A stretch of 64,000 nucleotides of DNA from Siphonodentalium dalli. Its lineage: Eukaryota > Mollusca > Scaphopoda > Gadilida > Siphonodentaliidae. Shown here piece after piece: positions 12,011 to 24,264 of the stretch. The translations under genes and the position numbers were made by a program. Each line of letters begins with the position of its first letter. The stretch's first letter is position 1. Below the pieces are notes generated by a model that worked only from the letters and a program-made list of their open reading frames with translations, was not told where the DNA came from and did no database searches. The stretch lies in assembly GCA_032622095.1 (NCBI GenBank), contig CP136067.1:81494705-81558704 (forward strand). The letters run 5' to 3'.

Positions 12011-13950
12011 CTTATTTCCGCGCCGGTGCGAGATGCCTCGGCGTGACAGCCTCAACATAATATAGGTGTACCAAAACACTTTATTTTCCATTTACTTAAC
12101 AGCAGTTGGTACTGTAGACTACCGTGCGAACGGAAATAACATATCTTTATTACGGAATTAATTGTTATACCTACATGCATCTGATAATCCATAAATATCC
12201 CACTATTTTCTTGAATTCAAAGGAAACACATAATTATGGACAAAGACGCATTCAGGTTCACGACAATTCGGTCATTGCAGATGCATCGGGAAAGTTTCAT
12301 GATGACGTTGTTCGTCGACTTTCTTTGAAATGGACATGGCGACATCTTATGAATGAGATGAACATGATTAAATGAGAACGCGTCTTCATCCAGTATCGCA
12401 AGCGCATAGCTTATATAAAGTCAAGAAATATATTGGTTAAATTCAGTAAAATGGTTCCGTTCCCCTCACGACAACATAGAACTAATTTCACTTTTGAGTA
12501 TACTTTGATGTTGATCTATTTCTTATGTTTTATTGTGGTTTAAAACAGTGAGGTTGTGAATACGTTTTGTACATTATATGAATCTGGGATTTCTCAGATA
12601 CCCGGATGTTTACCAGAGATACCTTACTCTGATACCATGTATAGTCTTTTGGTAAAAGACGACTGTCAATCAAGATAACCTAACCCGCGGATGTACGATT
12701 GACCTAATTTGTACACGAAATTACGATTAGGGGCCGGTCATTCTTTCGACGAACCAGTGTGAACGTGCTGTAATTAATAATAATCACCCACGAAATAAGG
12801 CATTTGTGAATCTTATTTTGTGGGAATCTATAAAACTGAGTTTGATAAGAATTAAAATAAAAAGTCACAGATACCCTCATATTCTGAGTGGTGTATCTTT
12901 GGTTCGTTAGTTACGTTAGCGTAATACTATGGTAATATTAATTCATTCGACGCCATAATTTGATTGGAAGCGGACCGGGATGTGACAAAAGCGAGCATTT
13001 CAGGTTTCATTCCGTCCAATAAGATATGAGATATATACATACCGAGCTAGGCTGTCCTGTTTTTGCTGGATCTACATTAAGTTAACAGCAATGTGACTTA
13101 AAGAGCGATTACTTTCCTCAGGATTCTCGCTCTCTTTCTAGATGTTTATTAATGCACGATTCTGGTGCACAGTGATAATAAATAAAGTGACCTCCGTCGG
13201 AGAAAAGTATATTCTGTATGTGACATTTCACGTAAAACGGTCATGGAATTTTAACACTAATACGTTTGGGAACGTTAAATTGTAACCGAAAGCAGTACAT
13301 CTGATTATGATACGGCCATAATGACCCCCGCGAAGCACTATTTAAATGTCTTCAAATTTATTACTATTTACTCGGGTAAGTTCTGCTGGACTATATCCAA
13401 AGGATATTGGGCGTCGAACTTATATGTTGGTCAACACAGGTCCCAGTAAATCACAAATAATCAATCGAAGATTATACAAAAATCAGATAACAGTATATAT
13501 GGCGAGTAGTTACCGATATACAAAGGTGTCGGTTCTTTCTTTGACAAAATAACATGTAATGGAGGAATAGCGAGGGGTGAATGGCAGTATATGGCAGTTA
13601 GGTCGGTAGTGCATATTGCTCGCCATAAATCAGAGTCTCGGAAACTGCACGATGTCGACTTTGATCTGTTATCAAATATGTAGTTTTCTATTTGATTGCA
13701 CAAGTATGTTAACCCTTTCTATACTAAATACTCATTGACGAGTAGTTCACATAGGAAATGTTCAGATAATAAGTTCAACAAACGGCCATGAGACCGTTAT
13801 CTGAACATTTCCCACCAACAAATAGGAATCCCTTTCCACTTGTCTTATACGTGCATGTATGTCGTTGCTTAAATTTCCCGAACATCCCTCCAAAAAGAAC
13901 AATACACAATTCAAATGTATATATTTATATCCAAGAGTGAGCATGTATTA
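12011..13950. other. Intergenic, nothing recognised
   Basis: AT-rich sequence upstream of gene C. I see no gene or defined repeat. A short phrase near 13350-13380 ('atttattactattta') recurs near 30890. Confidence 0.4.
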
Positions 13951-13951
13951 A

Positions 13952-14206
13952 AGCTTCAATGAGTTTCCTGCCATTTGCGAAAACCCTGTGCCAATGAATG
14001 CTCTTATATATGCGAGTCGGACATAGGGAGCCTCGCATATATAAGAGAATACATTGGCCTAACAATATTATATTTACATTGACACTGTAAGCCATTGCAT
14101 TCTCTTATATCATATATGCGAGTCTCCCTGTGGGCGACTCCTATATATAAGAGGATGCGCTGGCATAATATTTTAATGCCGCACCAGCGCAGCTCCCGTC
14201 ATAAAA
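13952..14206 (-). mobile_element. TTAA-type MITE with two hairpins, decayed copy
   Basis: It contains two palindromes (13991-14058 and 14092-14163) of the 'ccaatgcattctcttatata' type. The left flank TTAA is at 13948-13951. Its outer sequences ('tttgcgaaaaccctg' and 'gcaccagcg...ctcccg') match the reverse complement of the element at 46992-47255. The right TTAA has decayed. Confidence 0.5.
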
Positions 14207-14618
14207 TGGTCAAATTGACTCTAGCATGCAATATCTTACTTTTGCTGAGTTTATTGAATCCGAATTGACAAGTACACGAAATGCTCGTATGCTCTGAAAT
14301 ACCTGATGTTACCATACACGAGAATCGTCGCATCAGAGAGAAAAGAAGGATCGCTTTTCTCCAGCATGTCACACTAGAGAGATCGCGGTGGTTCATATCT
14401 TATTATATAAAATAAAGAGCGTTCGTCTAACTTGTGTGCAAGTTATTGAACGCGTGTGATAATGTTTACATCCTCAGGAAATATGTCTGTACTGATCTGT
14501 GAACATATTTCGACCACATGCACATGATATACGCAATCGATTGGTATATTAAAATCACGTCCCCTGACTCCCCTCGCTACATTGGTATGTCCAATGCCAC
14601 AATGTAATTAAATCTAAC

Positions 14619-14976
14619 ATTATAAAAATGGTGACGTGGCTCGAGGGCAACATTGCGGATTGTCTCCCCGAGGAACCAATGTCTCCCGAGGAACCAATGT
14701 CTCCCAAATTGTCACGATTCAGACGACTTCCGCATTCTTCAAAGTAAACATCATGGATGCCGGTATCAAATCGAAGCGATTCGCGGATGTTTCACCCGGT
14801 GATATGACATGGTTATTCGGTATAATAAAAACAATGTTGACATGGCTCGAGGGCAACATTGCGGATAGTCTCCCCTTGGAACCAATGTCTCCCTCGTCTC
14901 CGCCTCGGGAGACATTGGTTCCTCGGGGAGACAATCCGCAATGTTGCCCTCGAGCCAGGTCACCATTTTTATAATG
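14619..14976. repeat. Inverted repeat with nested direct repeat
   Basis: The arms 14619-14700 and 14900-14976 are nearly complementary through 'ggctcgagggcaacattgcg', and both ends share 'cattataaaaatgg'. A second direct copy of the arm lies at 14838-14895, and the tract 'gaggaaccaatgtctcc' is tandemly doubled near 14679-14705. It gives long but spurious ORFs on both strands. Confidence 0.7.
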
Positions 14977-16198
14977 TGATTTATGTTTGTTATAATTCAT
15001 TCTGATTTGATCTGGTCAGTTTCCAAATGAATATGGACAGTTCGGTTTGTCAGAATAATTCAGAAATAAATTGTACAGGACCAAAGTCATAAATAAAACA
15101 TATATATTATGTATACGTGATGGCAATGTTCAAACCAGCGTAGAAAGGGGACTGAACTCTGTCTTGTACTTTGATGAGTTCTAACGGATAAATTGCCGAG
15201 GGTAGTCTTTTTAGTTATGTGTTGGAAGTATAAGACACGCATGATGTAACATGCACTACTAATAATGTAATTTGGAGCTTCCAGTTTAAAGGTCGAAGCA
15301 CAATGCTGTATCGCATAGGATTGCAATGCTACTGACAATGCGTCAGCATCATTTTTTTTTCTCTCACGGCAACAGGTTATACAGTCTGTAGTGGTGTGGG
15401 TGTTATTTTGGGATACGGCGCTTCACGGTCACACTAATTGTATTACAACGACCGCAGCGCCGTGTCCCTCAATAAAACACACACCGACTACATTAATTTA
15501 TCAGATTGATATAGTTTGTTTAACTTATTCCCATAAAAAGCTGAATGTATTCTTATTTATTATCACAAAGTCTGTCGAGAATTTGAGACTCGCCCGCCCG
15601 CAACCATGTAAACACGACACACCACGATTCACGACCGGATGCATACTGGTATATAGATAATCGTTAATCAACTTCAGTGTGAGAGTTTAATACACAAACA
15701 ACCACAAACAATGCTGGGACCGATTGTCAGCCGCTGAATATTTCTCACTATTTGTATATCGTATTTTCAGTGGGAAAATTATTTCATTGAACAAACTTAT
15801 CCCCAATAAACCAGACTTTTCCAATACATGTCGAAGTATAATCCCGTGTACAATGGGCAGATCATTAATAATACACACCACTGTCAAATATATCCGCATG
15901 GTTTAATATTGCGGCTTTAATTACAGTCCTATTCAATTCTACCGTGTATATACTTTTGCTAATCACGGAAATCGAGTTCAATCATGCCTCTAGCATTGTT
16001 TGTAACTTGGAATCTCACAAGCACACATGGATAAAAAGCTACAGTAATTTTAGATAGGAATAATTCGAATTTTTAAATCTGTGATCCATGTACACATTAA
16101 AATGACTAATTCCCCGACTCTGATATGTCTTCTTGAAAATCTACAACCCGGAAATCAGATCTACTACATAAGGTTCCGTTGCCTTGACCTCCGAGTTC
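14977..16198. other. 3' flank of gene B, no gene seen
   Basis: No coding exon recognised. A phrase at about 15460-15505 ('caataaaacacacac') recurs near 31490-31530 in the B-A intergenic region. Confidence 0.4.
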
Positions 16199-16360
16199 TT
16201 ATTGTCCAAAGACAGTAATTCCATCCCCGAATTCTCCACCACTCAAGGATGGCGTTGATCCGTGAATTTCATCGTGGAATGTAACACCTCCCTGGTAGAC
16301 GCTGTTCTCTCCGAAGTCTATGATCGCTCTTTCTGATATGCTCGGTCGGTCAAGTTTGAA
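16199..16360 (-). CDS. Gene B exon 4: cytoplasmic tail and stop
   Basis: The acceptor is tcaatttcag at 16361, phase 0. The 53-residue tail starts FKLDRPSISERAIIDFGENS and ends GGEFGDGITVFGQ before TAA at 16201-16199. It is acidic and Gly/Ser-containing, with a YQGG tyrosine and several serines that could be phosphorylation sites, though no known signalling motif was recognised. The open frame continues upstream of the acceptor, but that part is AT-rich intron. Confidence 0.68.
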   Translation of the reverse strand, partial: FKLDRPSISERAIIDFGENSVYQGGVTFHDEIHGSTPSLSGGEFGDGITVFGQ

Positions 16361-17288
16361 CTGAAATTGATTTAAAATAATGTGAAACACTCTGGTATGG
16401 ATCAAATAGAAATGGAGAGTAATCTTACTTAAGTTAGTTATTTTTATGAATATTAATCCCAATTTACAACACACACACTGTCACTCGTATACTTTAATAA
16501 AATGCTATGACTCTCGATCGCGAAATAATTTTCGTTAGTTTATCGCCGATTGTTGCGTTCCGAATCGAGATGTAAATATTTACAATTGAGCGTTGGTCAT
16601 CACCGTCATGTGCAGACGATGTTTTCTATGGAGTGGTATGGTTGATTTCTTTGAGATTTTCGGCAATGTTAGTAGAATGCTACATTCCCAATGGGACCGA
16701 GGCCGCACAGTAGTGCCGCTATTGGCCTCCAACTTGCCCTCATAATTTTAATAATGTACCTGCAATAACATGACACGCAGACCGGACCCACATGTCGCCC
16801 TCATACCACTAAGAACCCCACACACAATTGTAGCGCAACTACCGTCGAATACATTCGCGTAGAAACAAGGGGGAATTGCCCACCATAGTCTGATAATTAA
16901 TCCTCGAAATTCGTCCATCGGAATATGTTTGCCGATAATGAACCCCAACCTTTCACTTGTCCGGAATTGCAATATTGTGTGGAGTTCTTAGCGGTACGAG
17001 GAAGACATGGGGTCCCGTCTGCTTGTCATGTTAAATTGCAGGCACAACTGCATTCTGTCAAGTTAGGGTTTAATAGCGGCACCACTTCTGTGTGGCCGCG
17101 GCTCCCCGTCCGTGTGTGGGTGGGTTTTCGTGAGACAATTTGGACACTCCATAAAATGTTCTCTTGACAGATCCCTGATTGTTCTGTATAGTTCAATACT
17201 AACCGGATGCGGGCCAATCACATCTGATGGAACACCTGTAATGGATAAAGTGATTTACCACATCATCAATCCATGGATCATTTCATAT

Positions 17289-17402
17289 ACAGTAATGCTC
17301 TAAGTAATCGACTTCTTAACCACAGCAGAATTATGGGTAACTTTTCAGGATTTAGTCGGAAATATGGCTTGTTGCCATTCATCGGAAAGCTCTCGGGGAA
17401 GT
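17289..17402 (+). repeat. Single arm of the Tc1-like palindrome family, in gene B intron 3
   Basis: The sequence from 'acagtaatgctc' through 'ggaaagctctc' matches the left half of the palindrome at 39390-39606 with few changes. It lies between exons 3 and 4 of gene B. The opposite arm is missing. The rest of the intron (16361-17732) shows nothing else. Confidence 0.75.
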
Positions 17403-17732
17403 ATGTTAATGCAACGTTGAATTGAGTGGGAGTTTGACTCAAATGACCGTGGTGACTCAAATGACAGTATACTGCGTTTACAAGCCATATTGACCGCTGT
17501 TTGCTTCAGAAAGAACTTATTAGATATAGTTTACACTTGATGGGAACAAAGCCTTGATAGAACTCATGTAATGTGAACTGCTATTTGTGTCGAGATGAAA
17601 GTATTCAGTGTTGTCACTAGATAAATGGTGTGTCTCAGACAGGACGAAATATCAAAACTCATCTGATATTGTTGAGAATATATCGTTCCTTGGCGAAATG
17701 TATACATGTATATATGCCGTACCATATTTTAC

Positions 17733-17796
17733 AACATAGCTATATGCATCTGCCTTAGACATCTTCTGGTCGTGGTGGACTTTCAGCCGACGTCGT
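17733..17796 (-). CDS. Gene B exon 3: stop-transfer and juxtamembrane exon
   Basis: The 64-base exon follows acceptor gatttaattgtag. Phase-2 entry gives RRRRLKVHHDQKMSKADAYS then YV, placing four arginines immediately after the membrane helix. The donor TATGTT|GTAAAA is weak but gives phase 0, which the last exon needs. The neighbouring GTACGG site would give phase 1 and an early stop in the next exon, so it was not chosen. Confidence 0.68.
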
Positions 17797-18349
17797 CTAC
17801 AATTAAATCAAACACCACGGGTTACAATTAAGCATAATCCGTAAATTCCGCATTCACATATATGCGCATGGTCGTTTCCATTGAAGTGCTTTGAAAGTGG
17901 CGTAAATATGCGTTCACTAAATTAATTATGAAATAGTGGTGTACATACATGTAGTTTTTAGTATTATTGTCGGCTTCCGTCATGTGAGGGGATCATTTAG
18001 ACACATGGTTGGAATTGCCGCAAATGGTCAATGGGCGAGGTGCGAAATTATCTGCGAAATTATCTAAGCCCAGAAGTTTCTAATACATAATGTATCTAAT
18101 AGGAAAAAATGTGTGGAGTAGTCCAATGTGTGTGTGCACATAATTGAATCATTTGGACATATGGCCTCTGACCATCGGAGCTAACTTGGTATGAACTATA
18201 TTGTCATTCATTATACTAGTAACTGGCTCTAAGTGGGCAATTTAATTGTAGTTTTGTATTTTTGTTGAATACACTAAATCTTCCAATGGCATATGTGTAC
18301 GAAAACAGCATTGTCGTCGGCAGATAAGAGGAGCACTACTGAGACTTAC

Positions 18350-20660
18350 CTGACGAAAGCGAAGCACAAAACAGAGAACAGAACAAACACAGACGTCCCC
18401 GCAACTCCTATGATAACTGTAAATATGTCGGCATTTATTGGAACATCGTGGCCTGTTATGTGGTTGGTTTCACCTTCAACGTTAAACGTTGGTTTTCCCG
18501 TTGACTTTAGTTCTGAAGTCGCTGTTTCCGTCTTCATCATGGTTACCATCTGTCTGGTAGAACCATTACTACCGGTTGCAATACTAGTTTTGGTAGCGGG
18601 CATAGATGCATGTGATGCCAGTGTGGTTACTGATGGTCCTGGTGTGTCCTTTCCCGTCATCTTTGTGGACGTTGTCCTCGTAGATAGCTTCGTAGAAGTC
18701 GGCGTTTTTCCAATGGTTGTCAGTGTCATCAGCAACGTTGTTTCCCCTGTTATCACTGTTGTTTGTGGTGCAGTTGATGGCTTCACAGTTACCGAACTGT
18801 TGATAATAGACAGATTGGTAGAACTAGCAGTAACTGTCGTATACCCAGTATATGTTGTCAGTGAGGGCGTAACAGTGGACGTCGTCGTCACCATGCTTGG
18901 CGGTGTTGTTGTTTGTTGTACTATGGTATCCGACTGTGCAGTCAAAACGATAGAACTAGCAGTTGTAAACATAGTAGTTTTTGTCATTGAGGGCTTAACA
19001 TGCGTCGTTGTCGTAGATTTTGGCGTTGCGGGTGTACCGGTCGTCGTTATCGTCACCATGCTTGGTTGCGTTGTTCTGTGTTGTACTGTGGTATCCGAGT
19101 GTGCAGTCAAAACGGTAGAACTAGCAGTTGTAGACATAGTAGCTTTTGTCATTGATGGCTCAATAGGCGTCGTTGTCGTAGCTTTTGTTGTTGCGGGTGT
19201 ACCAGTCGTCGTTATCGTCACCATGCTTGGTTGCGTTGTTCTGTGTTGTACTGTGGTATCCGAGTGTGCAGTCAAAACGGTAGAACTAGCAATTGTAAAT
19301 ATAGTAGCGTTTGTCGTCGTTGTCGTAGCCTTTGTTTGTGAGGACGTAACCTGCGACGTTGTGGTTGATGTCACAATTATACTAGTACATGTAGTATCAA
19401 TTGTTGTAGTAGAAGTATGCGTTGTTGACGTTGTAGAGGTTGGTGTTGCTTCCGTTGTGGTGATTGTCTTCGGTTGTGTTGGATTTGTGGCTGTTGGCGT
19501 TGTAGCTGGTGATGTTGATGGTGTACTTCTGAATTGCGGTGGTGTTGCTGGTGTGTATTCAGTACTATCGTGTGGCGTTTTTACTGCTGCTGTTATTGGG
19601 GTTTGTCTTGTTGTCTTAGTAATTGATTTTGTTATTGCTATTGGCGTTGTTATCGTTGTGAGTTGTGGTGTTGTGTTCGCTGTTGATGTTTTCGATGATG
19701 CAGTTGCTGGCCTTGTTGTTGGGTTTATATTTGTTATTGGGGGTGTTGTAATAGCAGGTGGAGCTGTTTTCATTGTTACTGTTGACGTTGTTGTTGTTGT
19801 TGTTGCTGGAGAAATTTCTGTTGTCGTTTTCATTGGTGATATCGTCGGCGTTGTTGTTGTTGATGTTGTTGGTGTTGACGTTGTCGTCGTTATCGTTGTT
19901 GTCGTTGTGGTCTTTCGTGTTGCTGTTTGTGTTGCCGTTGTGGTTCTTGTTGTATATGTTGTTGTTGCCATTGCTGTTGTCGTTGGTTTTATTGTTATGG
20001 TCGGTGTTATCGTTGTGGTTGTTGTTTTTTGTGTTGTTTCTATTGTTGTTGTCGGTATTTCTGTCGTTGGTTTTGTTATCGTCGTCGTTGAAATTGTTGT
20101 TGTTGTTGTTGTCGACGACATCTTCGTCTGTGTTGTCGTTGGTCTTGTTTTCGGTGTTGTTCTTGCTGTTGCTGTCAGTGTTGTCGGTGCTGTCAATGTT
20201 GTGGTCTTCGGTGTTGTTGTCGTTTGTGTTTTTGTTGTTGTCGCTGTGGTTGTTGTCGTTGTTGTTGTCTTTGGTCTTGTCGTTTGTGTTGCTGTTGTCG
20301 CTGTGGTTGTTGTCGTTGTTGTTGTCTTTGTGGTGGTTGTCGTTTGTGTTGTTGTTGTCGTTGTTGTTTTCTTTGGTCTTGTCGTTGTGGTTGTTGTCAT
20401 CGTCGTTTGTGGTTTTGTTATCGCTGGCGTTGTTATTATGGTTATTGTCGTTTGTGTTGTTGTTGTTGTTGTTGTTGTTATTGTCGTCGGTGTTGTTGTC
20501 GTTGCTGTTGTAGTCTTTGGTGTTGTCGTTGTCGTTGCTGTCGTTGTTGTTGTTGTTGTTGTTGTCGGTGTTGTTGTCGTTGGTGTTGTAGTCGTAGTAG
20601 TCGGTGTCGTCGTCGTCGTTGTTGAAGTTGTTGTTGTTGTCCGTTTGCAGCTGTTGGGAC
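18350..20660 (-). CDS. Gene B exon 2: giant threonine-rich mucin exon with transmembrane helix
   Basis: This is a 2311-base exon, phase 1 in and phase 2 out. The acceptor is gttcccttcttcag and the donor is CAG|GTAAGT. It starts PNSCKR and then runs into hundreds of residues dominated by Thr, with Pro, Lys, Ala and Ser interspersed. All four Thr codons are used. At about 18880-19330 lie three 55-residue repeats with period exactly 165 bases, containing LTAHSDTTVQHRTTQPSMVT. A short less repetitive stalk follows (TFNVEGETNHITGHDVP), then the helix FTVIIGVAGTSVFVLFSVLC and FAFVR. Long Val-rich or Asn-rich readings of the same DNA are antisense or shifted-frame shadows. Confidence 0.8.
18880..19330 (-). 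repeat. In-frame 165-base (55-residue) tandem repeat in gene B
   Basis: The phrase 'ccatgcttgg' recurs at 18891, 19056 and 19221, spaced exactly 165 bases. The unit keeps the mucin frame and encodes the less Thr-pure segment with LTAHSDTTVQHRTTQPSMVT, including a His. Confidence 0.85.
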
Positions 20661-21446
20661 CTGAAGAAGGGAACAAACTGCATGCCGTTAGTGTAAACAT
20701 ATTTTATTGCATAATAATATCGCAACGGGATTGAGACACAAGTTTTACAACTTACAAATGGTCTCTCTCCCCACATAATTGTATTACACAAAATGAACAT
20801 AATATATAATCACACACAAACATTATAATTAATATGTACAACGTCTTTTCACCTATAACAATATAATGATATAATCGCGAGTGTGACAATAACGGTGGAT
20901 ATTTCTCTTTATTGGGGGGGGGGGTGGTTCGTCCTGTGGGTCGGTGGCTCAGGCGAGTCTTCGCCTACTATATATATATGTAGTGATAATACAACATCTT
21001 ACTTTTGCAGCGTAGGTTTGCACATTAAGGTGTTTAATAAAATTTGAACCGCGATGTCGAGGTTATGTATAATTGAACAGCCCTAAATATGTTCCGGTTT
21101 TGTGTACTATTCAGGTTAGTATCTCCAAGGAGGAGTTTCTCGAGATTAATAGTTTGTACACCAATGGTAGCGAGTTGGTGAAACAACAAACATCGTTGAT
21201 CTGTGTAAAATGGACAAACAAAAAAATATTGATTTGCTTCTTCGACCGGGTGACCACAACGACAGCTTGGGTTGTCCGATATGAAGTTAGAAAATTTGTC
21301 AGCGTTTAAATCGCTACAGTAATTTCGAAGTTTGCAATGAATTATGTTTATCGCGCGATTTCCGAAATTAAAATAGTCTGGTGGCGCAAGAACTGGATCA
21401 GTCGTTAGGTATTTTGTTTTTAAAATACTAATGGCAGATGATTCTT

Positions 21447-23495
21447 TTATTTTATTTTATTTGACAGGGTATTCCATTCCCTAGTTGTATTTGGGGACAA
21501 TGTGTGTTCAAAATGGACAGTTCTTTTCAATGAGTATGGAGGAAAACTTGTTTTATCTCTAAAATCATATCTAGCAGCTGATTCTGGGTGGGTGGGTAAG
21601 AGATTGTTGAGATATTTAGGGGTCTTGTTATTAGTTATTCTGTACATGATATTCATTCTATGAGATTTCCTTCTGTTTATTAACGTTTGCTACCCCAATT
21701 CTACTAGCAAGTTTTTCACAGGAACGGATCGCGTGAGACCTGTAACAATTCGACCCACGTCCGCTTGGATGCGATCTAATTTTGAAATTACATTTGCTGG
21801 GGCGGAGTCCCATACAACGTCAGCGTAATCCACCAAGTGCAATATGTACGCTCGATAAATTGTGTCTAAGGTTTTCCTATTTAAAGAAAATTTCAATTGT
21901 CTTAAATGTGCAAGGCGGCCATATATTTTCTTTGATAACTCATTGATATGTTTGTCCCAGTTTAGGTCACTCTGTATGTTCAAGCCAAGGTGTTTGTGTG
22001 ATTCTACTTGGGTTATAGGTTCACCACTGAGAAAAAGATGTATGTCAGGCTGGGCACCGGTATAAGAAAATGTCATAGATTTAGTTTTACTACTATTGAA
22101 TTTTACTAGCCATTGTTTTGACCATTTATTTATGGCTTTAAGATCAGTATTTACACCGTCCTCAAGGTCCTGGAGACTTCCATTGCTAGCAGTGAGGCAA
22201 GTATCATCCGCATACATTCTAGTGAAAGATTTAATATTTTCAGCGAGATCATTAATATATACCAAGAATAAGAAAGGGCCAAGAATGCATCCCTGGGGGA
22301 CACCAGCGAGTATCTTTTTATATTCTGAAGACGTGTTATTTACCATCACCCTTTGTTTTCGATCTGAGAGATAATCATTAATGAAAGCAAGAAGTGGTCC
22401 GGAAATTTCACATCGTTCAAGTTTATATTCCAGTCCCTCGTGCCAGACCCTCTCGAATGCCTTAGATATATCACAAAATACAGCACATGTATGCAGTTTA
22501 TTCTCGAGGGCTTGGCTAAGGGAATGGTTAAGTTCTAACAGTTGGAATATAGTTGAATGCCCAGGAAGGAAACCCGATTGGAAATCGTAAAAGAAGCCTT
22601 TGGTCTCGAAATGCTTAAAAAGATATTTAAGAACAACTTTTTCAAAAACTTTCACCAGTTATCGGCAGTAAAGAGATCGGTCTGTAATTCTTAGGATTTG
22701 AGCGATCGTCATTTTTAAATATTGGAATCACATTAGCTTTTTTCCATTCATCGGGGAATTTACACTCTTTGAGAAATAATTTTGAGGGGCTGAACGATGG
22801 CATATTTTGTTTCAAGAAGCATTCTTGCACTTATTCCATCGTGACCGTGTGCCTTGTTAAGTTTAAGAGATGAAATAGCTTCCAATATTTCTTCCGTCTT
22901 TACAGGCACATTACTAATGGTGGGGGGTATAGCCTTAATAATGTTTGGTTTGGCGGTGGGCAGCGCGGAGTTGCCGATAAAACTGTCATTTAACAGAGTT
23001 GCCTTCGATAAATCGTCGACAATAATTTCATAGGAATCGTTCCCAGTTGTTAACTTAACCGGGGGTAGGGATCCGTTTTTGGTTCGGTTCAGAATATTAT
23101 TAACCATTTTCCAAAAATACCTCGGGGAGTCTGCTGATGTTAGATTACGCTGAAGATTGTTTTCAAATTTTTTTCTTGCCTATTTTTTTCATATTATTCA
23201 TGGTATTTCGCGCCTTTTTAAAAGTGTTCCAATCAATTAAATTTCCGCTATGAATAGCCTTTTTCCTCAGTTTATCCCGTTTTCTCAGTTGCTTACGAAT
23301 CTCACTGTTGAACCAGTATTTATCTTTCGGTCTGATGAGAACGACGCGACTAGGTATAGTTTCTCGCATAATAGTTAAAAAATCGTTAGTGAACAGTTCA
23401 ACAGTTTCGTTTACTCCAAAACCTTTCGTCAGTTTAAGCCAGTCCTTATTTTTAATTATTTGATTCAGATTCAGATTCTTTATTAACATAAACAC
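21447..23495 (-). pseudogene. Truncated Jockey/CR1-like LINE reverse transcriptase in gene B intron 1
   Basis: Consecutive minus-strand fragments match a non-LTR retrotransposon. A linker with DKYWFNSEIRKQLRKRDKLR lies at 23163-23495. The pre-RT region with LNKAHGHDGIS lies at 22760-23107, and NYRPISLLP at 22642-22830. The catalytic part (21690-22655) holds motif A FCDISKAFERVWH, motif B GVPQGCILGP and motif C YADD. The C-terminal part lies at 21447-21656. The endonuclease is missing (5' truncation) and the frame is broken at three or more places, so it is inactive. It lies in the same orientation as gene B. The superfamily is assigned from motif style only. Confidence 0.8.
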
Positions 23496-24264
23496 TCTCT
23501 AGGAGCAGTATGCAAGATGAATTACATAAAATATATATATATATACATATAGATTGTGATTTTTTCATTGGATAGTTATGTATTTCAATGTATACATAAA
23601 CAATAAATAAATGTTTACCGAGGCAAACATGTATTGAAAAGATGTCATTTACTGTTATGTATGTTTATAAAGTATTTGGCAATGTATGTAGTTCTTCAGT
23701 TTTAGAAGAAATAAACCTCTCTCTATCTATATTTGTATCAGTCTGCACGTATCTAAATATCTCTCAGTCTCAACTTTTGTGATGCGCGCTGAAAATTAGC
23801 GGCTCCATAATTCTACACTTCATGCCGTTGTTGGGCGACAAAGGGGGGGGGGGGTGGGATATATTGCAGAAGAGGCGAGTTTGCTCAAAGCCAACTATCT
23901 GAAGTATTACTTCAGCTTGCATTGAGTAAACTGGACTAGCATGCGTAGCCGGTCAACCTAATCATGAACTGGGCACAAAATACGGCACACACTGGTAATA
24001 CTATGGTTGCTACTTCCAAGTCCCTCCCGGATGATGAGTCTGTGTTACTGCAAGGGGCGACCAGTGTTAGGGTGTACGGGGAATGTCGTTTTTTGTATTG
24101 TATTAGGTACCTTATGTAATGTGGCCTACATGACAATGTACAACCTTCGATGAGGAAAATTTATAACAGTAAAATCATACCCAGATTTGTTCATATGGCC
24201 TAGTGCAGGCGGCGGCACAATTTCCACCAGGAGATGGGCTAAGATCACATATAATACGCACACG

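Noticed and set aside
14636-15000. Overlapping ORFs on both strands near 14.6-15.0 kb
   Set aside because: Generated by a long inverted repeat; the two strands give the same peptide blocks, as expected of a palindrome.
16748-17217. Possible extra tail exon of gene B in 16.7-17.2 kb (readings with CSCACNLT or CGSGLRVMLL)
   Set aside because: No acceptor-donor pair with the needed phases; exon 3 to exon 4 already join in frame.
18293-20734. 813-residue Val-rich plus-strand open frame
   Set aside because: Antisense of the gene B mucin exon; no signal, domain or splice context supports it.
19616-20800. 394-residue Asn/Asp-rich minus-strand frame
   Set aside because: Shifted-frame shadow of the same Thr repeat; it passes through the splice acceptor and lacks the Cys motif.
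20931-20985. tRNA/SINE-like phrase 'gtcggtggctcaggcgagtc'
   Set aside because: Resembles a tRNA D-arm, but I could not find a matching B box or fold, so no tRNA or SINE is claimed.
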